In this document: positions 1-7,518 of the stretch, piece by piece
Position numbering within the stretch: position 1 is the first letter of the stretch
Layout of the letters: the number at the start of each line of letters is the position of its first letter
Assembly (NCBI GenBank): GCA_964605545.1
Contig: CAZSCX010000023.1
Location: 1-9,571, forward strand
DNA: 9,571 nucleotides
Direction of reading: 5' to 3'
Source of the DNA: DAOTMI01 sp964605545
GTDB lineage: Bacteria; Patescibacteriota; Microgenomatia; UBA12405
Program-made: the position numbers and the translations under genes
The notes under the pieces: model-generated
What the model saw: only the letters and a program-made list of their open reading frames with translations
Database searches by the model: none
What the model was told of the DNA's origin: nothing

Positions 1-614
1 CAGCTCTGACTGCTTTAAATATTTATCCTTTAGAAGAAGTCATTACTATCCCGGGAGTATATGAAGAAGGTAAAACAATGAAACTTGTCTCCGGAGAAAA
101 AATTACTGTCAAATCATTAGTTGAAGCTTTGCTTGTTTATTCAGCCAACGATGCTGCCTACAATCTCGCTCTTCATCATGGTAATGGCATTCCCGGTTTT
201 ATTGAAGATATGAACAAATTGATTAAAAAATATCAAATCGAAAATACTAATTTTGTTAATTTTGACGGCATTCATGATTTTAATCATTATTCTACCGCTT
301 TTGATTTAGCTCAGCTTGGTCGTTTAGCCATTAAAAATCCAATTATTAAAGATATAGTCCGACAAAAACAAATTGTTGTTACCGATATTGAAAACATGTA
401 TCAACATGAATTAATTTCCACCAATGAACTTCTAGGTGTTGTTCCAGAAATTCAAGGCCTAAAAACCGGCTGGACTCCCGAAGCTAGTGGTTGTTTTATA
501 AGTCTGATAAATATTGATGGTCATCAATTAATTGGTGTTGTCACTCAAAGTCTTGATCGGTTCAACGATACTAAAAAAATTATTGAATGGTCAAAAAATT
601 CTATTATCTGGTAA
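1..614 (+). CDS. D-alanyl-D-alanine carboxypeptidase (peptidase S11), 5'-truncated by the window edge
   Basis: This is a serine-type penicillin-binding enzyme of family S11. It removes the terminal D-Ala from peptidoglycan stem peptides outside the cytoplasmic membrane, or acts as a related D,D-endopeptidase. The frame is open from nt 3, and the first visible residues (ALTALNIYPLEEV) match the helix that follows the SxxK active site, so the catalytic Ser and Lys lie just upstream of the window. The second motif, SxN, is seen as S-A-N at nt 141-149. The third motif, KTG, is at nt 462-470 and is followed by W-T. The stretch F-D-G-I-H-D-x-N-H-Y-S-T-A between them is typical of S11. The protein ends about 48 residues after KTG, so it lacks the C-terminal beta domain and amphipathic anchor of DacA/PBP5. 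An N-terminal signal or anchor would lie outside the window. Its last 11 bp overlap the convergent gene on the minus strand. The ATG at nt 78 is internal, because the homologous sequence continues upstream of it. The family call is firm; the exact substrate is not known. Confidence 0.93.
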   Translation, partial: ALTALNIYPLEEVITIPGVYEEGKTMKLVSGEKITVKSLVEALLVYSANDAAYNLALHHGNGIPGFIEDMNKLIKKYQIENTNFVNFDGIHDFNHYSTAFDLAQLGRLAIKNPIIKDIVRQKQIVVTDIENMYQHELISTNELLGVVPEIQGLKTGWTPEASGCFISLINIDGHQLIGVVTQSLDRFNDTKKIIEWSKNSIIW

Positions 615-1650
615 ATTTATCCATAACCGCTCTCACGTAAGCCACAAATTTATTGCCCTTTTTATCTATTCCTTCAAAAACGTAAATTGGTTGCATAAAA
701 TTAGTCAAACTCGCCGGTTCAAAATAAGATAAATAAATTTTTTGAATACTCACTTCCTTGTCGGCCACGTCTGCCGCCGGCCAATAATTTCCACTATTTA
801 AATCAGAAAAAGCCTCGGCTGTTGATTTAATAGGGTAGGTTGCAAAAGAATTTCTATCTATATTTACATATTTATAATCCACATCAACAATATCCTTACC
901 GTTAACACTTGAAGCACTTATTAAAATAGAAATTGGTGCTCTATTAATATCAGTTGAAACAATTTTTAAATCTTCATTGACAATCGATCGATACAGATCT
1001 ACTCTGGCCATATTGGCTTCCGATGGACTGGAAACTTGTTTCAAGCCACTGCCGTCATTTTTCCAATATGAGACTTTACTCTCGCCATCTTTTATATCAC
1101 TAGGTAATTTTTTAGCTTGTTCCAAAAACGATTTTGCCTTGTTTATCAACTGATCTTTCTCTGGTAAATTAGCGCTTGTCATCAGAGCTTGATCCTGGGC
1201 ATAAGGATAACTCAACCTAAAACTACCATCTAAAATATTGACCACCAATTTTTGGTTATTACTATTAGTAAATTCATAAACATTCGGTGATATCAAACGT
1301 GAATTTGTTTCAAATCCCAGCTCTTTAGCCGTTTTTGTTTCCATTTCTAAAGCTAAAAAATTCTTATCCGTTCTAAAAACAACATAAACCCTTGCTTGAT
1401 TACCCAAATTTGGTAGTTTATCGTTTGCAGTTTCCACACTAAAAGTTTTTGCCTCAAACTTTTTCTCCGGAAATTCAATTTTTGGTAAATTACCATATTT
1501 AACATTTGGTTCTTCTTTTACAGGATGTGTTTTTTTATATAATTTTGCTACCCCAGATAATAAGCCCCAAAAAATAGGCAAAATAATCAAAGCGGCTAAC
1601 CCAATCTTAATTCCATTTCTGGCCTTAAAAGACACCGTTGTTAGTGACAT
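604..1650 (-). CDS. Uncharacterised protein with one N-terminal membrane anchor
   Basis: I do not recognise this 348-residue protein. It has a short basic N-terminus (MSLTTVSFKARNG), one hydrophobic segment at about residues 16-36, then K-L-Y-K-K, and a long soluble region that would lie outside the membrane. The soluble part alternates beta-like and polar stretches, with a Lys/Glu-rich helix near its middle. The C-terminal stretch (I-Y-V-F-E-G-I-D-K-K-G-N-K-F-V-A-Y-V) loosely recalls the strand and turn pattern of PepSY or YycH/YycI-like extracytoplasmic domains, but this is only a resemblance. I chose the ATG at nt 1650-1648. An in-frame ATG at 1713 would add 21 residues, overlap the start of gltX, and put non-membrane sequence ahead of the anchor. 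A TAAAAT box sits 5 nt before the chosen ATG, and no Shine-Dalgarno is present. The stop overlaps the end of the convergent carboxypeptidase by 11 bp. Being a real gene is well supported by its length and codon pattern; its function is unknown. Confidence 0.85.
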   Translation of the reverse strand: MSLTTVSFKARNGIKIGLAALIILPIFWGLLSGVAKLYKKTHPVKEEPNVKYGNLPKIEFPEKKFEAKTFSVETANDKLPNLGNQARVYVVFRTDKNFLALEMETKTAKELGFETNSRLISPNVYEFTNSNNQKLVVNILDGSFRLSYPYAQDQALMTSANLPEKDQLINKAKSFLEQAKKLPSDIKDGESKVSYWKNDGSGLKQVSSPSEANMARVDLYRSIVNEDLKIVSTDINRAPISILISASSVNGKDIVDVDYKYVNIDRNSFATYPIKSTAEAFSDLNSGNYWPAADVADKEVSIQKIYLSYFEPASLTNFMQPIYVFEGIDKKGNKFVAYVRAVMDKFTR

Positions 1651-1682
1651 ATCTAATTTTACATTAAATGATAAAATAAAAC
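1651..1682. promoter_or_regulatory. Divergent promoter region between the anchored protein and gltX, with two TAAAAT boxes
   Basis: These 32 bp separate two divergent start codons. On the plus strand TGATAAAAT (nt 1669-1677) is an extended -10 element (TGn followed by TAAAAT), ending 5 nt before the gltX ATG at 1683. On the minus strand TAAAAT (nt 1661-1656) ends 5 nt before the ATG at 1650. I see no clear -35 match to TTGACA for either. With the usual 6-8 nt from the -10 box to the start point, both transcripts would begin at or next to the start codon, that is, be leaderless. No Shine-Dalgarno sequence is present on either side, which fits. The boxes are seen in the sequence; promoter activity is inferred. 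Confidence 0.5.
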
Positions 1683-2996
1683 ATGGTTGTAACTCGCTAT
1701 GCTCCCAGTCCAACAGGGGAAATCCACATCGGTGCTCTTCGGACTCTTCTCTACAATTACGCTTTTGCTAAACACAATAATGGCAAATTTATTTTAAGAA
1801 TTGAAGATACCGATCGCAAACGTTATGTTCCTGGAGCTCAAGATAGAATTTTAGCTGATATCAAAGCTTATGGTTTGTCTTGGGATGAAGGTCCGTTCGT
1901 TCAAACCGAACGCTTGGAAATCTACCAAGAACATATCCAAAAATTATTGGATAAAGGTTATGCCTATTATTGTTTTTGTTCAGCCAACAGATTAAAAGAA
2001 TTAAAAACAAAATATGATCGCCATTGCTTAAATCTTAGCCAAGAAGAAGTTCTACAAAAAATAAAAAATAAAGAGCCCTTTGTTATTAGGCTAAAAATGC
2101 CTGACAACGAGATAATTACTTTTAAAGATGCTATTCGTGGTGATATTTCTTTTAATACCAAAGATCTTGATGATCAGGTTTTGATAAAGTCTGATGGTAT
2201 TCCTACATATCATTTTGCTGTGGTTGTTGACGACCATTTAATGAATGTTTCTCATGTTTTAAGAGGGGATGAATGGATTTCGTCTACACCAAAACAAATT
2301 CTTCTTTATCGTTACTTAGATTGGAAACCGCCTATATTTGCCCATCTTACGGCATTATTAGACCCTACACATAAAGGAAAAATGAGTAAACGTTCCGGCT
2401 CGGTTTTTGCCAGACAATTTCTTGATGATGGTTATTTACCGGAAGCAGTTCTAAATTATTTAATGTTGCTGGGTTGGAATCCTGGCACCGATCAAGAAAT
2501 TTTTTCTTTAAAAGAATTTATTAAAATATTTTCTCTTGAACATCTTCACAAAAGTCAACCGGTATTCGATCCAATTAAATTAAAATATTTCAATGGTCTT
2601 TATATTCGTCAGAAATCAGACGAAGAATTAAGTCGGTTATTGCCGGATTATGATTCACGCTTTATTCCTTTAATTAAATCTCGTATCGAAACATTGAAAG
2701 ACGCCAATGAGCTTCTGGAATTTACCAAAAAAGATATTCAACCACCAAAAGAATTAATTGATCTCGAAAAACTAAAAGAAATCAAAACAATATTAGAAAA
2801 TACCGATTTTACCTTTGATGCTTTACAAGAAAAATTTCTGTCTTTAATCAAAGAAAAAAATTACAAAACAGGGGACTTCTTTATGACTCTTCGTATTGCC
2901 ATTTGTGGTAAAAAAATTACTCCACCTGTCGTTGAATCAATGATAATTTTGGGTAGGGAAGTCTGTATACGAAAAATAGAAAAACTGATAAACTAA
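1683..2996 (+). CDS. gltX: Glutamyl-tRNA synthetase (class I), short form
   Basis: This cytoplasmic enzyme attaches glutamate to tRNA-Glu using ATP. The N-terminus is a classic class I synthetase fold: R-Y-A-P-S-P-T-G at residues 5-12, the HIGH motif as H-I-G-A (15-18), and R-I-E-D-T-D at 39-44. The second signature is K-M-S-K-R at residues 233-237. The Glu-type sequence S-D-G-x-P-T-Y-H-F-A and L-R-G-D-E-W-I-S-S-T-P-K lies between them. A C-x-C (97, 99) and C115 sit where bacterial enzymes bind zinc, but the usual His two residues after the third Cys is Asn117. The C-terminal helical anticodon-binding part is present but compact. The total of 437 residues is shorter than the usual 470-490. 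In lineages without GlnRS this enzyme also charges tRNA-Gln for GatCAB; whether that holds here cannot be seen. The start is the only Met that keeps the full nucleotide-binding motif. The next gene follows after 3 bp and is probably co-transcribed. Confidence 0.96.
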   Translation: MVVTRYAPSPTGEIHIGALRTLLYNYAFAKHNNGKFILRIEDTDRKRYVPGAQDRILADIKAYGLSWDEGPFVQTERLEIYQEHIQKLLDKGYAYYCFCSANRLKELKTKYDRHCLNLSQEEVLQKIKNKEPFVIRLKMPDNEIITFKDAIRGDISFNTKDLDDQVLIKSDGIPTYHFAVVVDDHLMNVSHVLRGDEWISSTPKQILLYRYLDWKPPIFAHLTALLDPTHKGKMSKRSGSVFARQFLDDGYLPEAVLNYLMLLGWNPGTDQEIFSLKEFIKIFSLEHLHKSQPVFDPIKLKYFNGLYIRQKSDEELSRLLPDYDSRFIPLIKSRIETLKDANELLEFTKKDIQPPKELIDLEKLKEIKTILENTDFTFDALQEKFLSLIKEKNYKTGDFFMTLRIAICGKKITPPVVESMIILGREVCIRKIEKLIN

Positions 2997-2999
2997 TTT

Positions 3000-4112
3000 G
3001 TGATTGTCTTCACACTTCTTTTATTTTTAATTTTTCCCAAACTTGCTTTTGCTCAAATTAAAATAAATAGTTTTTGTAATAATTGCGACCCTGAATGGAT
3101 TGAGTTAATAAATATTGGTGATACTCAAATATTTTTAGATAATTGGTCATTAAAAGACGAAAACGCAGTTCAAAACAATAAAACCGGTACTACCATAAAT
3201 GATAATTTTGAAATTAATGAAATTAAAAAATATGATCAATTAAATTTTATTTTAAACAACGACACTGATACTATTTACTTATTTGACAATTTGAATAATC
3301 AAATAGATAAACTTCTTTATCCTACTCCAACTCCTCTGCCAACCGACGGACCTACAGAAACACCAATCCAACCCTCTCCAACTGAAACTCCCCTGCCGGT
3401 AAACACTCCAGAACCAACAAATACTCCAATATTACCGCCAATTATAAATAACATATTTATCAATGAATTCATGCCAAATCCAGAAACTGGTAGTGAATGG
3501 GTGGAAATCTACAACAACAATGATTTTGATTTATCTCTTGAAAATTGGCGGGTGCAAGACAATACTGACAAACAAAGAATTATTAGCAATAATACTATTC
3601 CTTCATTCTCATATTTTATTTTTATGTTCAATAATTATTTAAACAACACCGGTGATTCTATCCGTTTACTAGATCAATATAATCGACAAATAGGAGAAAC
3701 TTATTCCTATAATTCCACCAAAAAAGGCTACTCATTTAGCCTTCAAGAAGACAAAACCTGGTGTCAAACCATCTCTTCAATGAATCAGGATAATAATTCT
3801 TGTTATGTCAGTCCCACTGATACCCCACATCCTACCGATACTCCTCATCCTACCTCAACCCCCAAGCCTACCTCTACTCCCAAAAAAACTCCTTCGCCAA
3901 CTAGCGGATCCAAAAGAACAAAAACCGTTTCTTTGCCAAACAACATAATTAAAAACCTACCGCAAAGTACGCCTTTTTCATCTATAATTACTCAAAGTCC
4001 ATCTCCCACCCATATATCCAATTCTTCTAGCAGTACAGACATAGAACCTATATCAATGATCTTTTTGTCTATCGGCAGCCTTCTTTTACTCGCCCCCTTG
4101 ATTATCCTCTAA
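3000..4112 (+). CDS. Secreted surface protein with two lamin-tail domains (LTD), Thr-Pro linkers and a C-terminal membrane segment
   Basis: This 370-residue protein is probably exported and held at the cell surface. Residues 1-19 form a hydrophobic signal peptide ending in A-F-A before Gln19; it is odd in having no Lys or Arg before the hydrophobic core. The first LTD covers about residues 20-107, with E-W-I-E-L at 32-36 and L-D-N-W-S-L at 46-51, and carries a C-x-x-C at 26 and 29. A Thr-Pro linker follows (108-147). The second LTD covers about 148-268, with I-N-E-F-M-P-N-P at 154-161 and E-W-V-E-I at 166-170, and Cys at 255 and 268. A second linker repeats T-x-T-P-x-P (271-300). Residues 349-370 are a hydrophobic C-terminal segment with no basic tail after it. 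Bacterial LTD proteins are mostly secreted and are thought to bind surfaces or polymers; the ligand here is unknown. The start is GTG, since TAA stands two codons upstream in frame. It lies 3 bp after gltX, without a Shine-Dalgarno. Confidence 0.87.
   Translation: MIVFTLLLFLIFPKLAFAQIKINSFCNNCDPEWIELINIGDTQIFLDNWSLKDENAVQNNKTGTTINDNFEINEIKKYDQLNFILNNDTDTIYLFDNLNNQIDKLLYPTPTPLPTDGPTETPIQPSPTETPLPVNTPEPTNTPILPPIINNIFINEFMPNPETGSEWVEIYNNNDFDLSLENWRVQDNTDKQRIISNNTIPSFSYFIFMFNNYLNNTGDSIRLLDQYNRQIGETYSYNSTKKGYSFSLQEDKTWCQTISSMNQDNNSCYVSPTDTPHPTDTPHPTSTPKPTSTPKKTPSPTSGSKRTKTVSLPNNIIKNLPQSTPFSSIITQSPSPTHISNSSSSTDIEPISMIFLSIGSLLLLAPLIIL
3321..3440 (+). repeat. Thr-Pro-rich linker coding region, first linker of the LTD protein
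   Basis: This stretch encodes residues 108-147, made of irregular T-P, P-T-x and T-E-T-P units between the two lamin-tail domains. It is low in complexity at the protein level but not an exact DNA repeat. Such linkers are flexible or extended, and in secreted proteins are often O-glycosylated; glycosylation here is only a possibility. A similar linker follows the signal peptide of the giant adhesin downstream. Confidence 0.7.
3810..3899 (+). repeat. Thr-Pro-rich tandem repeat, second linker of the LTD protein
   Basis: This stretch encodes residues 271-300, with a near-regular six-residue period (P-T-D-T-P-H, P-T-D-T-P-H, P-T-S-T-P-K, P-T-S-T-P-K). The DNA repeats imperfectly with an 18-bp period. 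It joins the second lamin-tail domain to the Ser/Thr-rich stalk and the C-terminal hydrophobic segment, so it probably lifts the LTDs away from the membrane. Confidence 0.75.
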
Positions 4113-4183
4113 AAAAGTAATACACTACCCGCTACCCCCCACTTTTATACATTTATATATATTTATATTCAAATTTATATAAT
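4113..4183 (+). promoter_or_regulatory. Intergenic region before the adhesin, with ATTTATAT repeats and -10-like boxes
   Basis: This is the longest gap between genes in the window (71 bp). It holds a C-rich direct repeat (CTACCC at 4125-4130 and 4132-4137) followed by an AT-rich stretch with three exact copies of ATTTATAT starting at 4151, 4161 and 4173. A perfect TATAAT at 4178-4183 touches the ATG at 4184, and TATATT at 4164-4169 is a better-placed -10 candidate. I see no -35 match, no Shine-Dalgarno, and no hairpin that would make a terminator for the upstream operon. The region probably gives the adhesin its own promoter; this is inferred from base composition and spacing only. Confidence 0.4.
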
Positions 4184-7100
4184 ATGATCAAAAAAATTTT
4201 TTGGCAAAAGTTTTTGGCGCTTATTATTAATTTTTCTCTTTTATTTAATTCGTTTGCCCCGATCTTTTTAACCAGATTACCTGTTTACGCTCAAGACATT
4301 AGTCCTGAACCGACACCAACAATAATTGAAAATACTCCTACCCCAGAACCCATCCCTACCATCGGTGATACTACTCCAACAATTACTCCCGAAATTACTC
4401 CAACCACTTCTCCCGTTAATGTTGAAATTGGCACCTTGTCTCCTCATGTGGAATTTACCACTACTCCAATTCAAATTGTTGACAATGAACAAATTTGTTT
4501 GACCGACGAAGTAATAACAGATAGTACTAATGAACTTTGGAATATCAATAGTGACATCGCCGAAACTAAAGAAAAAGTAAAATTGGGAGTCCGTTATATT
4601 TTTCCACAAGACAATAATGTTTCTGTTCTTTTTAAATGTTTACCAAAAGATGATTCCCAGAGAGCTAATTTAAAAATTCAAAAGATTAAAATTAGTGACC
4701 TGAATTTACCGGATAATATAAACAATGTAGGCGAATATGCTTACGATGTTACCACTAACATGAAAGATGGTGATTTCAGCTACGACATTACCCTACCTAA
4801 ACAAATTGATCGAGTAGCCGAAGTGTCATATATTGAAAAAACGATAGATGATGCCAAAGCAAATAATATTAAATCCGAAGAAATTAAATTAATAGAAGAA
4901 TCCAAAATCGAACAAAAAGGTGAACTTGTTACCGCAACAGCTATTGATCATTTCACTATATTTATAGTTACCGGTTCTACCGATGGTCCAGTTTTAAGCA
5001 CTGCTTTGTTAAATAACAAAACTAAGGTAATTGTTAATCCCAATGAAAACATTACTGCCACTATAAAAGTAAGCACCAGCGGCAATGGTACATCTGATGA
5101 TTGGAAATCAACCGATTATAGAATAGGAAATGGTAGTTGGTTTTGTGTTGATACACCAGACTATACCAATGATATTAGTAACCAAACAGAAAGTTTCAAT
5201 TTTTCTGCACCAGGCGCCTTGGGTACATATGATATTAGTTTTAGAGCATACAACCTTGAAAGTTGTGATGGTTCTGGATCAGGAAATCCATCGGGTACTG
5301 TTACACTCGAGAATGCTATCGTCGTTTCCAACACTATTACTAATCCCCCTTTAGCTGATTCTTGTGGTTTTGATATTGCCTTGGTATTAGATGTTTCCGG
5401 AAGTGTTAACAATACAGAACTACAACAAATGAAGGATGCTTTCAAAAATTTTGTTAATGCCTTAGCCAACACACCAACCCAGTTTTCGGTTATTCAATTT
5501 ACTACTACTGCTCAAATTTTACAACCATTTACAGCTAATATTAATTTAGTTTTAGCAGCCATAGATGCTGCCGACGGTGACGGTTTTACTAACTGGGAAG
5601 ATGGGTTAAATAAGGCTTGGTCAACTTTTGATCCCCGTGATTATAAAGCAAATTTACTCATATTCTCATCTGATGGAAACCCAAATAGAATCGGTGCTTC
5701 TGGAACCAGTGTTGATGAATCAGTCGCTGTTGCCAATGCGGTGACGGTAGCCAATACTATCAAAAGTGCTGGTACCAGAATTCTAGCATTAGGAATTGGT
5801 TCTGATTTAGACGCGACAAATATGATAGCTATTTCTGGCCCAAACATTGATACGGGAGACATAACCACTTCCGATTTAATTACTACAGACTTTAACACTA
5901 TGGCTGCCGATTTAGGTACCTTAGCAAGTAAAACCTGTGGCGGAACTATTACAGTAAAGAAATATATTGATGAAATAAGTGCTCAAAATATTGCTGGAGC
6001 TGGTTGGCAATTTAATGTTTCAGGGGGAACTTCAGTTAGTTTAATAACCGATTCAGACGGAACAGCCAATACGGGTGACATTCCAACAGCAACATATTCA
6101 ATTACCGAAACCAATATATTACCTGGTTATTCTTATGGTTCCGCTGTTTGTAAAAATCAAGATGGAATAATCGTTGGCTCGGCCGTCAATAATGGTTGGA
6201 ATGGCGTGCTTATTAGCGAAAATGAAATTATTTCTTGCGATTTTGTTAATACTACCAATAAAGGTTCAATTACTATTGTCAAAGAAGTTCAACCAAATAA
6301 AGATCCACAAGATTTTGGATTTACTGCCACTGGAACAGGTATTTCTAATTTTATTCTTGACGATGATGGTGACAATACTAACGACAGATCAAATACCCAA
6401 GTTTTTAATAATTTAATGCCAGGAGAATTTGTTATAAATGAAGATGGAATAAACGGTTGGGATTTGAATAATATTTCTTGTACAAGTGATGAGGTGATTG
6501 ATTTGGCAACAAGAAAAGCAACAATTAATTTAAGTGCTGGAGAAAATATTACTTGTACTTTTACCAACACAATTCAAACCGGAAATTTATTAGTCAAAAA
6601 AATAGTAACAAACGATAATGGTGGTACCAAAACTTTTTCTGATTTCTCTTTCAAAATAAACGATGGATCTTTTATTCCTTTTGAATCTAACGGTGAAAAC
6701 AATAACATTCTCGATGCTGGTAATTATAATGTAATCGAAAACGATGTTTCCGGTTATAATATTTCATACAATAATTGTTCTAATATTGTTCTTGTCGCTG
6801 GTGCCAGTCAAACCTGTACTATAACCAACGATGACATTGCCCCTCATTTAACTTTGGAAAAAAGATTAGATGATGAACAATACCATAGTGACTTCAGTGT
6901 TACTGATTGGACTCTTTCTGCTACTGGTTCTACTCTTTCTTTTTCCGGTACTGGCACCGTCGGTCAGGATGTTCAAGCCGGTGTCCAATACACTCTTTCT
7001 GAATCTGGTCCAAGTGGTACTACCGCTTCCGTCTGGAGCTGTACTGGTGGGGTTTTAGCCGATGGTAACAAAATTACCCTACAAGCAGGCGATAATGTTT

Positions 7101-7518
7101 CCTGTTACATTGTCAATACTGCTCAAGCTGCCACTCTTATCGTCAACAAAGTAGTTGTCAATGATAACGGTGGTACGGCCACCGCTACCGACTTTTCTTT
7201 CAAAATCAATGATTTTGGTGATCCAATCTATTTTGAATCTGATGCTCAAAATGTAATTCCATTAGATAGTGGTACTTACAGTGTTGCCGAAACTAATTAC
7301 CCTGGCTACAAAACAACTTATGATAATTGTAGTAATTTGGACATCGATAATGGTGAAACCCAAGTTTGTACTATTACCAACGATGATCAACAAGCCTACA
7401 TCATTGTCGACAAGACTGTAAATAATGACAATGGTGGTACTGCTCTTGCCGATGATTTCAAACTAACTGTCGATACTAATCCAGTTTTAGATGAAGTTGC
7501 TTATGCTGTCAATCCTGG
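4184..7518 (+). CDS. Giant vWA and CnaB-like surface adhesin, N-terminal part (ends at assembly gap)
   Basis: This is the first 1,111 complete codons of a giant secreted protein that continues past the gap at 7619. Residues 1-36 are a signal peptide (basic M-I-K-K start, hydrophobic core, V-Y-A before Gln37). A Thr-Pro linker follows (about 41-77), then a beta-rich region with no family I recognise. Residues about 267-380 look like an Ig-type domain. Residues 394-585 are a von Willebrand factor A domain with an intact metal-binding MIDAS: D403-x-S405-x-S407, Thr469 and Asp497 in S-S-D-G-N. Cys394 and Cys585 bracket it. Prealbumin (SpaA/CnaB)-like domains then begin at nt 5942, 6263, 6584, 6845, 7133 and 7394, the last cut by the gap. 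Each complete one has a Lys in the first strand, Glu in a Y/F-x-x-x-E, a closing Asn in C-x-x-x-N, and two Cys. The vWA plus CnaB order resembles Gram-positive tip pilins, so attachment to a host cell or surface is the likely role (inferred). Reading this frame across the Ns to a stop at 7780 is wrong. Confidence 0.9.
5363..5938 (+). other. von Willebrand factor A (vWA) domain of the adhesin, intact MIDAS
   Basis: The domain opens with F-D-I-A-L-V-L-D-V-S-G-S, giving the D-x-S-x-S metal-binding loop (nt 5390-5404). It continues with the MIDAS Thr in G-F-T-N-W (nt 5588-5590) and the Asp in S-S-D-G (nt 5672-5674), and closes with I-L-A-L-G-I-G. All five metal-coordinating positions are kept, so divalent-metal-dependent ligand binding is expected. 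The first and last residues used here are Cys codons, which could form a disulfide that staples the domain at its base. Confidence 0.88.
6899..7518 (+). repeat. Superrepeat copy 1 (three prealbumin-like domains; end lost in the gap)
   Basis: From the V-T-D-W-T-L motif to the N-P-G motif at the gap edge, this 620-bp block aligns without a single insertion or deletion to 7621-8240. By hand count 26 of 207 residues differ (about 87% identity). In the last 125 bp, 26 bases differ, many of them silent, so the copies are old and kept at the protein level. The block holds most of a D-W-T-L-type domain (from 6845), a whole N-D-N-G-G-T-type domain (7133-7393), and the first half of another (7394 on). 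Confidence 0.9.

Noticed and set aside
78..614. ATG at nt 78 as the true start of the carboxypeptidase
   Set aside because: The frame is open to nt 3 and the upstream residues match the S11 family just after the SxxK motif, so the gene starts outside the window.
532..732. Small plus-strand reading frame across the convergent gene ends
   Set aside because: It lies in another frame over two recognised coding regions and has no homology-like features.
1651..1713. Longer N-terminus (21 extra residues, ATG at 1713) for the minus-strand gene
   Set aside because: It would overlap the start of gltX, puts a Cys-containing non-membrane stretch before the anchor, and lies upstream of the well-placed TAAAAT box.
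4113..4150. Rho-independent terminator after the LTD gene
   Set aside because: The C-rich stretch has no matching G-rich arm and no U-tract follows, so no hairpin can be drawn.
5130..7058. Several open frames of 62-103 codons on both strands inside the adhesin
   Set aside because: They overlap a coding region with clear domains in another frame; low-complexity repeats make chance open frames likely.
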